From NCBI GenBank assembly GCA_002085445.1, contig NBMI01000069.1, positions 1 to 64,000 of the forward strand: a stretch of DNA of 64,000 bases. Reading direction: 5' to 3'. This stretch comes from Candidatus Parabeggiatoa sp. nov. 2. GTDB lineage: Bacteria; Pseudomonadota; Gammaproteobacteria; Beggiatoales; Beggiatoaceae. A program made the position numbers and the translations under genes. Numbering within the stretch: the first letter of the stretch is position 1; every line of letters begins with the position of its first letter. Under the pieces are notes generated by a model. That model saw only the letters and a list, made by a program, of their open reading frames with translations. It did no database searches and was not told where the DNA came from. Positions 1-9,706 of this stretch are shown here, in pieces.

Positions 1-220
1 GGTTTCACCTGGGGCTATTCACATTCAACCCCTTCAGGGTTGGGGCCCTTCCCTGACTCTCCTCTCCCCAGGTTTCACCTGGGGCTATTCACATTCAACC
101 CCTTTGGGGTTGGGGCCCTTCCCTGACTCTCCCCAGGTTTCACCTGGAGCTATTATCTCGCGTAGCGAATTACTGCGTTTCACATTCAACCCTTTCGGGG
201 TTGATATCCTAAAATGATTT
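1..220. repeat. Hairpin repeat cluster
   Basis: Three near-identical units of about 60-70 bp each combine two small palindromes, one built on ccaggtttcacctgggg and one on caaccccttcagggttgggg. The same units recur near 9.27-9.37, 9.59-9.66 and 17.05-17.14 kb. The segment at 153-185 (tctcgcgtagcgaattactg) recurs in inverted orientation near 5.19-5.22 kb. No gene is seen. This is dispersed intergenic repeat downstream of metH. Confidence 0.8.
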
Positions 221-267
221 TATAAGTCTTTGTTCATTCTTCATTTTTCATTTTTCATTCTTAATTC

Positions 268-3200
268 TTATATATCATACCCCAAAATCGGTGCCAGCCA
301 CCGTTCGGCTTCGGCGATTGTCATGCCCTTTCGTTTGGCATAGTCTTCCACCTGATCTTTCTCAATCTTACCGGTGCCAAAGTATTGCGCCTGTGGATGT
401 GAGAAGTACCAACCAGACACCGCCGCGGCTGGGTGCATCGCAAAACTCTCTGTCAACGTAATCCCGGCATTTTTGTCCGGTTGGATGAGTGCCCAAAGTG
501 TCGCCTTTTCGGTGTGTTCGGGGCAAGCGGGATAGCCGGGGGCCGGGCGGATGCCTTGATAGGCTTCTTTTATCAGCTCGGCATTGGCGAAGTCTTCATC
601 CGGCGCGAAGCCCCAAAACTCTTTTCGCACGCGCTCGTGCATCCGCTCGGCAAACGCTTCGGCGAGTCTATCGGCGAGGGCTTTCAACAGGATACTGCTG
701 TAGTCGTCATGGGCTTGTTCAAAACGAGTAGCATGTTCATCTATCCCAATACCCGTCGTGACGGCAAAAGCACCGATATAGTCTGCAACGCCCGTGTCTT
801 TCGGCGCAATGAAGTCAGCGATACACATATTCGGCTTAGCTTTGGACATTTGCTGGCGAATGTGGTGTAGCACCGCTTTGACTTGGGTGCGGGTGTCGTC
901 GGTGTAAATTTCAATGTCATCGTCATTGACGCTGTTGGCGGGGAAAAAGCCAATGACGGCCGTGGCTTTAAGCCAGTTTGCGTTGATAAAGTTGTCTAAC
1001 ATTTCTTGCGCGTCTTGATAGACTGAACTTGCCTGAGGGCCGACTCTTTTATCTTTAAGAATGTCGGGAAAACGCCCCGGCATGTCCCACGTTTTGAAAA
1101 ACGGTGTCCAGTCAATCCGATTCTTGAGTTCTTCTATCGAATAATCGTCAAACACTTTGAGGCCTAAGAAGGTGGGCTTAGGCGGCGTGTAGTCGCGCCA
1201 GTTGATGAGGAGTTTATTCGCTCTCGCTTGTGACAACGTGGCCTTTTTCCGTTGGCTTTGTTGCTCAGCACGTTTTTCGCGGATTTGGGCGTATTCCTCA
1301 CGTACTTGTTTGGCATAGTCGGCCTTTAATTCGGTGGAGAGTAGCTTTTGGGCTACGCCCACGGCACGGGAAGCATCGGGTACATAGACGACGGGGTTAT
1401 TATAGCCAGGTTCTATTTTAACTGCTGTATGCACCTTGGAGGTGGTAGCACCCCCAATCAGTAACGGTACCTCAAAGCCTTGCCGCTCCATTTCTTTGGC
1501 GACATGCACCATTTCGTCTAATGACGGCGTGATCAGTCCCGATAAGCCGATGATGTGACAGTTTTGTTCGCGGGCCGTTTTGAGAATCGTTTCGGCCGGC
1601 ACCATGACGCCTAAGTCGATGATTTCAAAGTTATTGCATTGCAAAACCACGCCGACAATGTTTTTGCCGATGTCGTGAACATCGCCTTTGACGGTGGCGA
1701 GCAGGATTTTGCCTTGGGTTTTCAGGGTGTCGCCGTCGCTTTTTTCAGCTTCAATGTAGGGCATTAAGTATGCAACGGCCTTTTTCATGACGCGGGCCGA
1801 TTTGACGACTTGTGGCAAGAACATTTTACCGGCCCCAAATAAGTCACCGACGACATTCATGCCATCCATTAGCGGCCCTTCAATGACATGTAAAGACCGT
1901 TCTGCTTGTTGTCGGGCTTCTTCGGTGTCTGCTTCAATGTAGTCGGTGATGCCTTTTACTAGGGCATGTTCAAGACGTTTTGCCACCGGGGCTTCGCGCC
2001 AAGCGGCTTCTTGTTTATCGTCTGGCGTGCTGCCGTCTTTTTTGTACTTATCGGCAATTTCTAACAGCCGTTCAGTGGCATCGTCACGGCGATTCAGAAC
2101 AACGTCTTCAACGCGCTCGCGCTGTTCGGCCGGTAAGTCTTCATAAATGGCTAATTGCCCGGCGTTGACGATTCCCATGTCCATACCGGCTTTAATAGCG
2201 TGATAGAGAAAAACGGAGTGAATGGCTTCACGTACCGGGTTATTGCCGCGAAATGAGAACGAGACGTTGGAGACGCCGCCTGAAATCAGAGCGTGTGGCA
2301 ACGTTTGTTTGATTTCGCGGGTGGCTTCGATAAAATCAACGGCATAGTTGTTGTGTTCTTCAATACCGGTTGCCACCGCAAAGATATTGGGATCAAAAAT
2401 AATGTCTTCGGGTGGAAAGCCGACTTGTTCCGTTAATATCTGGTAGGTGCGTTGGCAGATTGCTACTTTCCGCGCCTTGGTATCGGCTTGCCCTTGTTCA
2501 TCAAATGCCATGACGATGACGGCCGCGCCAGAGCGTCTAATCAGTTTGGCTTGTTCAAGGAATTTCTCTTCGCCTTCTTTGAGGCTGATGGAGTTGACGA
2601 TGCCTTTGCCTTGTATACATTTTAGGCCGGCCTCTAAGATTTCCCATTTGGAGGAGTCAATCATAATGGGCACTTTGGAAATTTCTGGTTCCGACGCGAT
2701 CATATTTAAGAAGTTGGTCATCACCGCCTTAGAATCCAACAAGCCTTCGTCCATATTCACGTCAATCACTTGGGCCCCATTTTCGACTTGTTGGCGGGCC
2801 ACACTTAAGGCCTCTTCGTAATTTTCCTCTTTAATCAATCGCTTAAAACGGGCCGAGCCTGTGACGTTGGTGCGTTCGCCGACATTGACGAACAGTGAGT
2901 CTTTTTCAATTGTGCAAGGTTCTAAGCCAGAAAGGCGACAAGCAATCGGAATATCGGGCAATTGGCGCGGTGGATATTGTTCGACGGCCTCCCGAATGGC
3001 GCGAATATAGTCTGGTGTGGTACCACAACAACCACCAACGAGGTTGATAAATCCATTTTTGGCCCAATCGCCAATTTCTGTTGCCATCTCATCGGGCGTT
3101 TCATCATAGCCACCGAATTCGTTAGGCAACCCGGCATTGGGGTAGACAGAAACGTAAGTTTCTGAAATTTTTGACAGTTCGGCAATATATTGGCGCAACT

Positions 3201-3963
3201 GTTTTGGCCCCAAGGCGCAGTTTAAACCGATACTCAGTGGCTGGGCATGGCGTAGGGAATTCCAAAAAGCTTCGGTGGTTTGCCCAGACAAAGTGCGGCC
3301 GGAAGCGTCAGTGATAGTGCCAGAAATCATAATAGGCAGGTGCAGATTATGGTCATCAAAATATTTTTGCACCGCAAAAATCGCGGCTTTAGCGTTCAAG
3401 GTATCAAAAATCGTTTCAATCAACAGTAAGTCGGCACCGCCGTCAACTAAACCTTGGATGGCTTCGTAATAGGCATTGACTAAATCATCAAAGGTAATGT
3501 TACGAAAGCCGGGGTTATTGACATCTGGAGACATGGAACAAGTGCGATTAGTGGGGCCAATTGAGCCGGCGACAAAGCGCGGTTTATCTGGGGTTTTGGC
3601 CGTCATTTCATCAGCAGCTTCACGGGCGAGTTTGGTGGCTGCGACATTGATTTCGTAGGCCAAGTCTTCCAGATGGTAGTCCGCCATTGAAATCCGTGTA
3701 CTGTTAAAGGTATTGGTTTCGATGATGTCGGCCCCGGCTTCAAGGTATTGGGTGTGGATTTCCTTAATGATGTGCGGTTGGGTTATCGACAATAAGTCGT
3801 TGTTGCCTTTTAAGTCGGTAGCCCAATCCTTGAAGCGTTCACCGCGGAAGTCGGCTTCTTGCAACTCGTGTTGCTGAATCATGGTGCCCATCGCGCCGTC
3901 GAGGATGAGGATGCGTTGTTTTAACAACGATTGGATGGTGGCAAAACGGTTGGTGTTAGACAT
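268..3963 (-). CDS. metH: Cobalamin-dependent methionine synthase
   Basis: Cytoplasmic enzyme that transfers a methyl group from 5-methyltetrahydrofolate to homocysteine through methylcobalamin. At 1231 aa it matches the usual full-length MetH. The domains run in the expected order: an N-terminal homocysteine-binding barrel ([10 protein letters not shown] near residue 22, with zinc-ligand cysteines in GLNCALG and GGCCGTTP near 310), the pterin-binding domain ([14 protein letters not shown]), the cobalamin cap and Rossmann domain with the DxHxxG motif in [11 protein letters not shown] near 760, and the C-terminal AdoMet reactivation domain ([12 protein letters not shown]). Nothing appears truncated. 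No cobalamin riboswitch was recognised upstream of the start at 3963; that space is filled by palindromic repeats. metF lies 19 kb away and makes its methyl donor. Confidence 0.98.
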   Translation of the reverse strand: MSNTNRFATIQSLLKQRILILDGAMGTMIQQHELQEADFRGERFKDWATDLKGNNDLLSITQPHIIKEIHTQYLEAGADIIETNTFNSTRISMADYHLEDLAYEINVAATKLAREAADEMTAKTPDKPRFVAGSIGPTNRTCSMSPDVNNPGFRNITFDDLVNAYYEAIQGLVDGGADLLLIETIFDTLNAKAAIFAVQKYFDDHNLHLPIMISGTITDASGRTLSGQTTEAFWNSLRHAQPLSIGLNCALGPKQLRQYIAELSKISETYVSVYPNAGLPNEFGGYDETPDEMATEIGDWAKNGFINLVGGCCGTTPDYIRAIREAVEQYPPRQLPDIPIACRLSGLEPCTIEKDSLFVNVGERTNVTGSARFKRLIKEENYEEALSVARQQVENGAQVIDVNMDEGLLDSKAVMTNFLNMIASEPEISKVPIMIDSSKWEILEAGLKCIQGKGIVNSISLKEGEEKFLEQAKLIRRSGAAVIVMAFDEQGQADTKARKVAICQRTYQILTEQVGFPPEDIIFDPNIFAVATGIEEHNNYAVDFIEATREIKQTLPHALISGGVSNVSFSFRGNNPVREAIHSVFLYHAIKAGMDMGIVNAGQLAIYEDLPAEQRERVEDVVLNRRDDATERLLEIADKYKKDGSTPDDKQEAAWREAPVAKRLEHALVKGITDYIEADTEEARQQAERSLHVIEGPLMDGMNVVGDLFGAGKMFLPQVVKSARVMKKAVAYLMPYIEAEKSDGDTLKTQGKILLATVKGDVHDIGKNIVGVVLQCNNFEIIDLGVMVPAETILKTAREQNCHIIGLSGLITPSLDEMVHVAKEMERQGFEVPLLIGGATTSKVHTAVKIEPGYNNPVVYVPDASRAVGVAQKLLSTELKADYAKQVREEYAQIREKRAEQQSQRKKATLSQARANKLLINWRDYTPPKPTFLGLKVFDDYSIEELKNRIDWTPFFKTWDMPGRFPDILKDKRVGPQASSVYQDAQEMLDNFINANWLKATAVIGFFPANSVNDDDIEIYTDDTRTQVKAVLHHIRQQMSKAKPNMCIADFIAPKDTGVADYIGAFAVTTGIGIDEHATRFEQAHDDYSSILLKALADRLAEAFAERMHERVRKEFWGFAPDEDFANAELIKEAYQGIRPAPGYPACPEHTEKATLWALIQPDKNAGITLTESFAMHPAAAVSGWYFSHPQAQYFGTGKIEKDQVEDYAKRKGMTIAEAERWLAPILGYDI

Positions 3964-3984
3964 AAAATTTCCTGCTTTGGGTTT

Positions 3985-4190
3985 GTAGTGAGCCAGGGGC
4001 GTTGCCCCTGGCTATATTAATTTCGCCCCAAACCAGGGGCGTTGCCCCTGGCTATATTAATTTCGCCCCAAACCAGGGGCGTTGCCCCTGGCTATATTAA
4101 TCTCGCCCCGTTGGGGCTGACTTGTTAGCCTCTATTAGCCCCTTCGGTAAGTATTATTAAAACCAGGGGCAACGCCCCTGGAATTCGCCA
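3985..4190. repeat. 40-bp palindromic repeat array
   Basis: Three direct copies with a 40-bp period start near 3993, 4033 and 4073, each holding the palindrome ccaggggcgttgcccctgg followed by ctatattaatttcgcccc. A fourth, inverted palindrome lies near 4163. The same family occurs at 8.18-8.39, 19.68-19.77 and 21.20-21.42 kb. It occupies the 5' side of metH, where a promoter would be expected; none was identified. Confidence 0.85.
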
Positions 4191-4341
4191 ACATGGCCCT
4201 CAAAAAAGCCGCTAGGTTTTAGACACCTTGGCATGGTAAGCCATTAACAAAAGCTATTAACATCAAGAAAATAGTTTTCGTGCAGGATGGAGTTTACAAC
4301 TATTTTATCATGAAAAACACTTTTTTTTCGCGTTTGCCAAA

Positions 4342-4665
4342 CTAACTAAAGTTTGGACTCCGGCACTGCCAAACTCTGCAAAATAGGATCGCCGCATCGG
4401 TTGGTGTCAGATTAAAAGTTTCTCTAATTTTTTTGACTTCACGACTGGTGAGTAACCCGTTGATTTTTCTCTGTTCATCCAGAATACGCGCTTGATTACG
4501 GTGTGCTTGGGTTGGCGTGACTATTTTTGAGCCACAGGTTGAACATGTTGAGGATTCATATTGGACTGTTAAGGTTTTTCCTTTATAAGTTGTTTTTTCG
4601 GTACCAATATGAGGAATCAGTTGCCCTTCTTCACACATTGGGCATGTTAGGTTTTGATCACGCAT
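4342..4665 (-). pseudogene. mqsA: MqsA-type antitoxin, C-terminus replaced by a repeat
   Basis: The N-terminal half is a YgiT/MqsA zinc finger with two pairs of cysteines (CPMCEEGQL and CSTCGSK). It is followed by the first helices of the Xre-type DNA-binding domain (REVKKIRETFNLTPTDAAILF). MqsA proteins normally continue with the recognition helix and dimer region; here the frame runs into the dispersed repeat tccaaactttagtttggca in reverse and ends with a foreign tail (CRVWQCRSPNFS). At 107 aa it is shorter than typical family members of about 130 aa. It follows the toxin gene, the usual mqsRA order. DNA binding and autoregulation are probably lost, though zinc-domain toxin binding could remain. 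Confidence 0.75.
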
Positions 4666-4687
4666 AGATTACCTATTTTATGTCTGT

Positions 4688-5026
4688 CTATCTAGGTAGA
4701 TGGAATGAACCAATGATCAGCCACGATGAGGATAACCTCAGTTTAAGATACTACAATGTATCTAGGTGGCCTTCCGAACTGGTACAGGTTGTTATATAAA
4801 CATCAAAAGTCACCGCTTTATTTCCTTGTGGCAAGGTATATTCTTTTGAGCCAATGAACTGGGAATCTTTTAATGAACATAAGCATTTGACAAGTTCTTC
4901 AACAGAATACCCAAGATTGAGGGCATCAATTTGCGGTTTTTCGTGTTGACTTTGGTAAGCAATATTACCCAGTTTTGCGGCTTGACAAATCTCTTTAAGA
5001 GAATATTTTGATGTTTTATTGGACAC
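4688..5026 (-). pseudogene. mqsR: MqsR-type toxin interrupted by an in-frame TAG
   Basis: MqsR toxins are RelE-fold mRNA interferases. The open frame 5026-4751 (91 aa) starts with the family-like YSLKEICQAAKLGNIAY, then LCSLKDSQFIGSKEY and FDVYITT, and stops at TAG (4753-4751). The same frame continues another 20 codons to a stop at 4690-4688 and reads YLKLRLSSSWLIIGSFHLPR, which matches the expected last strands (a YvKl segment and a SFh end). The full reading of about 111 aa plus the stop is of normal family length. A nonsense mutation in an otherwise complete gene is therefore the simplest reading. The adjacent antitoxin is also damaged, so the module is probably dead. Confidence 0.7.
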
Positions 5027-6103
5027 AATTCAATCCTTAACTAAAGTTTGGACTCCTGAAAAAAAACGTTCCCACGCCTGCGCGTCAATACCCTATCGCA
5101 TCGTATATAGCGTTTCCCGATTGAGTGAAATACAAATCAGTAACGCTCAACATAAGCGACTCCTCAACCCAGATAGGGGTTGAATTTGAAACGCAGTAAC
5201 TCGCTACGCGAGATAATAGAAAAGAACCATGTTTTGGCCTTTTTTGTATTTAACCAAATCGGTAAATGCTATAGTTGGGTAGTTGGCTTCGCATTCTGAT
5301 ATTTTATGGCCATCAAAACCGATAGTCCAAAAACCTGCCAAAAAATAGCTCAATAACAGGTACCCGCGTATCACTATTCTGCCAAACTTCAGTCGGACGA
5401 CTGTCTTCCTGACGTTTGGACGATTGCCAAACTAAAAACAACGTAAAGTAAAAACTTTTGCGTTGTTTGGACGCTTGTTAAATGATGAGTACAACTCCAT
5501 AAACAACGGATTAGCAGACATCACTCTTTGGGGCCATTCTCGCGGAGAGTTAGTTTATTAAATTCTCAATCAATTCGTTTATTTAATAAGTTTGTAGTAG
5601 TCGCTTTAGCGACTTAATCTGGCTAAATTAAATCAATTCGTTTCTTTCTGAGAGCAAAGTGCTGTTATTGATGAATACAACGCCATCGAGTACAACGGAT
5701 TAGCGGATATCACTTTTTGGGGCCATTCCCGCGGAGAGTTAGTTTATTAAATTCTCAATCAATTCTTTTATTTCTGAGAGCAAAGTGCTGTTATTGATGA
5801 GTATCTATAGATGTTCATAAAAATAATTTCAAAACAATAGTGAATAAATAGACGCCCAAGATAAATCTTGGACTCCGGACAAAATAGACGTCCAAGATAA
5901 ATCTTGGACTCCGGACAAAATAGACGTCCAAGATAAATCTTGGACTCCGGAGGATTTAGGATTAGCGGATATCACTCTTTGGGGCCATTCCCGCTGACTA
6001 CAACGCGGCTAATCCGTTGTACCAGCTATTAGTTCAATATTCTCAATAACAAAATCCGTTGAGTCCGAAAAAAAATTGCATTCGATGGAATTGCACTATA
6101 AAA
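5027..6103. repeat. Intergenic repeat mosaic
   Basis: No gene was found in this 1.1-kb stretch. From left to right it holds a tccaaactttagtt repeat (about 5040), a fold-back element (5106-5273), two copies of a roughly 170-bp unit containing ggattagcggatatcac and ggggccattc (about 5480-5580 and 5650-5760), and three copies of a 36-bp unit built on the palindrome ccaagataaatcttgg (about 5858-5952). A last partial copy of the ggattagcggatatcac unit follows at about 5965-6010. Confidence 0.8.
5106..5273. mobile_element. MITE-like fold-back element (TAGC family), copy 1
   Basis: The ends are imperfect inverted repeats: tatagcgtttcccgattg on the left, and ccaaatcggtaaatgctata on the right, its approximate reverse complement. 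A second copy at 9520-9706 shares both ends and part of the interior and shows TA target duplication. There is no coding capacity. The interior carries the palindrome aacccagataggggtt. It is probably mobilised in trans by an IS630/mariner-type transposase elsewhere. Confidence 0.6.
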
Positions 6104-7093
6104 TTAGTCTTGTTTGTAAGGCCCAAGAAATTTATGACCGTCAAAATGAATTAAGTGATCGGGGTTATCAGCTATCCAAACTTCGGTTTCCCATGCAATT
6201 TCAACTATCCATTTTTTGAATTCCTTTTTGCTTAGAAAGGTTGTCACATAAATGACATCTACGGGACAATTTTTAGTCAATTCTTTCAATTCTAATAATC
6301 TCACTTCATTAATAGCACCGCTACTATGAACTGCTTCAATCAAATAGAGCCAATTTTTGGAAGCGTTGTAGCTAATGATATCAGGCAATTCTTCGTGTGG
6401 CCCTATAGAAAAATTAAGCATTTCCAGTGTTTTTTCGTCCATAAACAGCATTTTGTTTGAAGTATCACCAATATATAGAATTTGGCAGCCTTTACCAAAT
6501 CGAGGCAAAAATTCTTCAACAATTTGCTTTTGTAAAATATTGTGCTGTCCGGCTGAGAGTTCAAGTAATCGCCCATTGGGTAAAGTCACCGGGACTTTTT
6601 CAATATTTCTTGTTCTGGCTAACCGCGTTTTCAATGAGTCATGATTAGCAACGTACTTTTGTAGCTGACTTTTCCAATGATTTGTTTTGTAATGGATTAT
6701 TAAATTCTTGAAATGGGGAGCTAAACTGTACCCCCGGGTTGGATCGTTAGTGGCTGCATTTGGATTATCAGCACTATTAATAATAAATCCGGCTAAAACC
6801 AGCATCCTCAAGTCTTTTCTACGAATATCGTCATAAGAGCCACTGGAAATATTCTCTTCAAAATGTTCGTTAATAAAAGATATGATGTCTCTGGTTTTAA
6901 CAGCGCGTTTTTCTTCTAATCCTTGCGCGTTTTTCCAAGCATTTGTCACACCGGCAACCGCCAAAAAAGCCATTGCCATTCGTTCTCTTCTCCTTTCTGT
7001 TTGTTCAAGAATAGGTATTTCCGTCAAAGAAAGAATGTCAATCGCTTCTTCAAGAATTTTCTTGACTGATGCCGATTTTTTACTATTTGTCAT
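6104..7093 (-). CDS. BsuBI/PstI-family type II restriction endonuclease
   Basis: Predicted restriction endonuclease of 329 aa. The N-terminal half is helical and resembles the family's winged-helix region (RERMAMAFLAVAGVTNAW, then DIRRKDLRMLVLAGFI). The C-terminal catalytic half shows the family signatures LYIGDTSNK, LPDIISYN, LYLIEAVHSSGAI and WIADNPDHLIHFDG. The acidic D/E residues and the segment EAVHSSG probably form the PD-(D/E)XK-like site. It lies 16 bp downstream of a DNA methyltransferase on the same strand, so the pair is probably one operon with the methyltransferase first, an order that protects host DNA. The recognition site cannot be read from sequence; PstI and BsuBI themselves cut CTGCAG. 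Length and motifs look intact. Confidence 0.88.
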   Translation of the reverse strand: MTNSKKSASVKKILEEAIDILSLTEIPILEQTERRRERMAMAFLAVAGVTNAWKNAQGLEEKRAVKTRDIISFINEHFEENISSGSYDDIRRKDLRMLVLAGFIINSADNPNAATNDPTRGYSLAPHFKNLIIHYKTNHWKSQLQKYVANHDSLKTRLARTRNIEKVPVTLPNGRLLELSAGQHNILQKQIVEEFLPRFGKGCQILYIGDTSNKMLFMDEKTLEMLNFSIGPHEELPDIISYNASKNWLYLIEAVHSSGAINEVRLLELKELTKNCPVDVIYVTTFLSKKEFKKWIVEIAWETEVWIADNPDHLIHFDGHKFLGPYKQD

Positions 7094-7109
7094 TCAGATA
7101 CCTGCCCAT

Positions 7110-8162
7110 TTAAAACAAAGTTGGAATCGGTTTGAAGAAATGACGTTTTTTTTGAATTTCTTCTTTTTCATACAGTTGCCCTTTGTCTAAACAATTTTTG
7201 ACCGATTGGGCTAACTGATAAGCCAATAGAGGTGGCACCGCATTACCTATTTGGTAAAATTGATTGGTTTCAGTGCCATAAAATTCAAACCAATCTGGAA
7301 AACTTTGTAATCTGGCCGCTTCTCGGACAACTAATCGGCGCCGTCTGCCATCGGGTAATTTGATTCGTTGCATATCGCCTGTCGGCGCGGCGATATTGCG
7401 ACAAGTTAAGGTTCTGGCCGGTTTATTGGGAGATAAATCTCGCGGATTGATACATTGAGAGGCGGTTTCGTATTTTTTGACATAGTTATCCATTGATGGG
7501 GTCAAAATTTTCGCGTCATCAATCACTTGGTACATTAAATCACCAATCGCGTCAGAAACAGTTCGCTTTTTTAGGCTCGGTTTTGGAAACGTAAATTGGC
7601 TACGATGTCCTACCACAAATACTCTTTCTCGGTTTTGTGGGACTCCGTAATTGACGGCATTTAGAAGTTGATAATCAATGATGTAGCCCAGCGCCATTAA
7701 TTCTTCTGTAATTTGGTCAAAGTAGCCTTTGTTGGCGTACAACATCCCTCTGACGTTTTCAAACATAAAAATGGTTGGATTGGCTTTTTTGATCGCATTC
7801 AAGAAAATCGGAAAGCCGTCTCTATTATCTTGGTGGCCTTTTTGATGTCCGCCGACACTGAAAGGTTGACAAGGTGGCCCTCCAATGATGATATCAATTT
7901 TGTCATCTATAAAATCAATCTCTTGGCCCAGTTTTTTGGTAACACATTTGCCTTGAAGGTTTTGAGTATAGGTTAAAGCGGCGGCTTTGTCCATTTCATA
8001 GCCGACTGTTTTAAATCCAATGGCTTCAAAGCCCAGCGATAATCCACCACAACCTGCAAATAAATCAATCACTTGCTCATTCAGGGACTTTTTGGGTTTT
8101 AGACTTTGATTAATTGTTTGTACATAGTTCATAAAATTAACCGTCATTGATCTCGCTGTCAC
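7110..8162 (-). CDS. DNA (cytosine-5) methyltransferase
   Basis: Modification enzyme of the neighbouring restriction system. It shows the C5-methyltransferase motifs in order: motif I (DLFAGCGGLSLGFE), motif IV with the catalytic cysteine (GGPPCQPFSVGG), motif VI (FENVRGM), motif VIII region (QNRERVFVVG) and motifs IX-X (QSFPDWFEFYG, YQIGNAVPP). The listed start is a GTG at 8162, but the first five residues (MTARS) come from a 23-bp sequence also found at 8597-8621. ATG at 8147 or 8132 is therefore the more likely start. At about 340 aa it is of normal size. The well-known relatives of its partner endonuclease use adenine methyltransferases, so this pairing is unusual. Confidence 0.93.
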   Translation of the reverse strand: MTARSMTVNFMNYVQTINQSLKPKKSLNEQVIDLFAGCGGLSLGFEAIGFKTVGYEMDKAAALTYTQNLQGKCVTKKLGQEIDFIDDKIDIIIGGPPCQPFSVGGHQKGHQDNRDGFPIFLNAIKKANPTIFMFENVRGMLYANKGYFDQITEELMALGYIIDYQLLNAVNYGVPQNRERVFVVGHRSQFTFPKPSLKKRTVSDAIGDLMYQVIDDAKILTPSMDNYVKKYETASQCINPRDLSPNKPARTLTCRNIAAPTGDMQRIKLPDGRRRRLVVREAARLQSFPDWFEFYGTETNQFYQIGNAVPPLLAYQLAQSVKNCLDKGQLYEKEEIQKKRHFFKPIPTLF

Positions 8163-8175
8163 TGGGAATCCTTTA

Positions 8176-8396
8176 AATTAATATAGCCTGGGCATCGCCC
8201 CAGGTAGCCCCAACGGGGCGAAATTAATATAGCCTGGGGCATCGCCCCAGGTAGCCCCAACGGGGCGAAATTAATATAGCCTAGGGCATCGCCCCAGGTA
8301 GCCCCAACGGGGCGAAATTAATATAGCCTGGGGCATCGCCCCAGGTAGCCCCAACGGGGCGAAATTAATATAGCCTGGGGCATCGCCACGGATTAG
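8176..8396. repeat. 47-bp repeat array
   Basis: About four and a half direct copies with a 46-47 bp period start near 8183, 8229, 8276, 8323 and 8370. Each contains the palindromes ctggggcatcgccccag and gccccaacggggc. The array separates the methyltransferase from the truncated antitoxin upstream. The copies are nearly identical, suggesting recent tandem amplification. Confidence 0.9.
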
Positions 8397-8402
8397 CGGA
8401 CA

Positions 8403-8558
8403 TCACTCCTTGATTTTTGGGCAAGTTTCAGGGTTGCGCTCGAAAATGGGTTCAGTGATTTCTTGCAATTGTTCTTCAAAATCGGTCAAATCATGCGTGT
8501 TCCAAAATTGGGCGAGTTCTTCAATAGAATCCGTTTGAGGAATGTTTGCTGTGTTCAT
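8403..8558 (-). pseudogene. CopG/BrnA-like antitoxin N-terminal fragment
   Basis: The likely start is the ATG at 8558 (MNTANIPQTDSIEELAQF); the longer frame upstream is noncoding repeat. SIEELAQFWNTHDLTDFEEQL matches the conserved N-terminus of a CopG/BrnA-like antitoxin family. Members of that family usually continue with a ribbon-helix-helix domain after a segment like EPIFER. Here the frame ends 12 residues later at 51 aa, where the dispersed ggattagcggacatcact repeat begins. No toxin partner is adjacent. It is most likely a gene remnant. Confidence 0.6.
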
Positions 8559-8710
8559 TGGTTTTTTATTAAATCGCTGTTTTTCTGTATCTGTTCTCGC
8601 TGTCACTGGGAATCCTTTACCATAAGGAAATTGTATGACGACACAGCAGAGCGTCTGGGAAGGCGTTCCCACGCCTGAGCGTTCATCCTGATACCTAAGT
8701 TTTAACTAAT

Positions 8711-8800
8711 TGATTTTATAAGTATTGGCATTCTCTAACTGGCTACCGTGCTGATTATAAGTATTGGCATTCTCTAACTGGCTACCGTGCTGATAGTAAA
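8711..8800. repeat. Two-copy 44-bp direct repeat
   Basis: Two direct copies with a period of about 44 bp, each containing ataagtattggcattctcta and ctggctaccgtgctga. No gene overlaps it. Confidence 0.7.
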
Positions 8801-8912
8801 ATCAATCGCTTACAAATATCCCGGAGACTTGTGTATAAGTGCCGGAGCGTGGGAACGCGGAAAGAAACCAGAACAGTTAAACCAGTGCTTTCATTCCCAA
8901 TAAATGACTAAT

Positions 8913-9203
8913 TTATATTCCATCATCTAAGTCTTCCCAGTAAATCGCAAAACCATTTGGTTCAAGCGACCAATTTTGACGTTGTGCCGGTGTCGCTGTT
9001 GCTAACCAATGCAACCACGGTATTTTGTTGATTGGTACACTGATTTCTCGTCCATCACTTAGAGATACATACAAAATCTGATTGACAAAATAGGCATATG
9101 TCGCACTAACGAGGGGTTCCATCACTTTAGCTGCCAAAGTACTCATTCCAAGCTCCCAATAATTTCCCAATAATTGGTTTTTGTGTTGACGTGTTAGAAT
9201 CAA
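8913..9203 (-). CDS. DUF2442 domain protein
   Basis: Small protein of 96 aa, or about 77 aa if translated from the internal ATG at 9146 (MSTLAAKVMEP), which fits the family better. The core LYVSLSDGREISVPINKIPW followed by WSLEPNGFAIYWEDLDDGI is the DUF2442 signature. These proteins often sit beside a DUF4160 partner in toxin-antitoxin-like pairs and are suspected antitoxins or regulators. No DUF4160 gene is next to it here. The final residues usual in the family (a short tail after the DLDDG segment) are missing, so it may be slightly truncated. Confidence 0.75.
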   Translation of the reverse strand: MILTRQHKNQLLGNYWELGMSTLAAKVMEPLVSATYAYFVNQILYVSLSDGREISVPINKIPWLHWLATATPAQRQNWSLEPNGFAIYWEDLDDGI

Positions 9204-9519
9204 TTCCTGATTATAACTTTTTTTTTGAGAACTCTAACGATATGGATTTTAAGATATTTTATAAATGGCTCATTCACATTCAACCCCTTCAGGGTTGAGC
9301 CTTTTTGATATTGCTTTCCCCAGGTTCCACCTGGGGCTATTCACATTCAACCCCTTCGGGGTTGGCGTATTAATATAATATAAACAAAATCCGTTATAAT
9401 CAACAAAATTCCTTTATTTATGAGATCAAAGTTCTGTTATTGATGAGTACAACGCCACCGAGTACAACGGATTAGCGGATATCGCTTTTTGGGGCCATTC
9501 CCGCAGAAAGTTAGTTTAT

Positions 9520-9706
9520 TATAGCGTTTCCCGATTGAATGAAATACAAATCAATAACGTTCAACATAAGCGACTCCTCAACCCCGATAGGGGTTGAATT
9601 TGAATAGCCCCAGGTGAAACCTGGGGTATGTGGAAAAATGGGTCAACCCTGAAGGGGTTGAATGTAAATAAGGGTTTTGTATTTAACCAAATCGGGAAAT
9701 GCTATA
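9520..9706. mobile_element. MITE-like fold-back element (TAGC family), copy 2
   Basis: The ends are tatagcgtttcccgattg and aaatcgggaaatgctata. The flanks read agtttat-TA on the left and TA-aattctc on the right. The uninterrupted unit near 5555 reads agtttattaaattctc, with a single TA. The comparison therefore shows insertion at a TA dinucleotide with TA duplication. The interior holds caaccccgataggggttg and ccccaggtgaaacctggggt palindromes, and is longer than copy 1 by extra repeat material. Confidence 0.75.

Noticed and set aside
433..870. 145-codon plus-strand frame opposite metH
   Set aside because: It is antisense to the strongly conserved AdoMet domain of metH.
3964..4340. Possible cobalamin riboswitch upstream of metH
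   Set aside because: Only palindromic repeats are visible; no B12-box-like conserved core could be found by eye.
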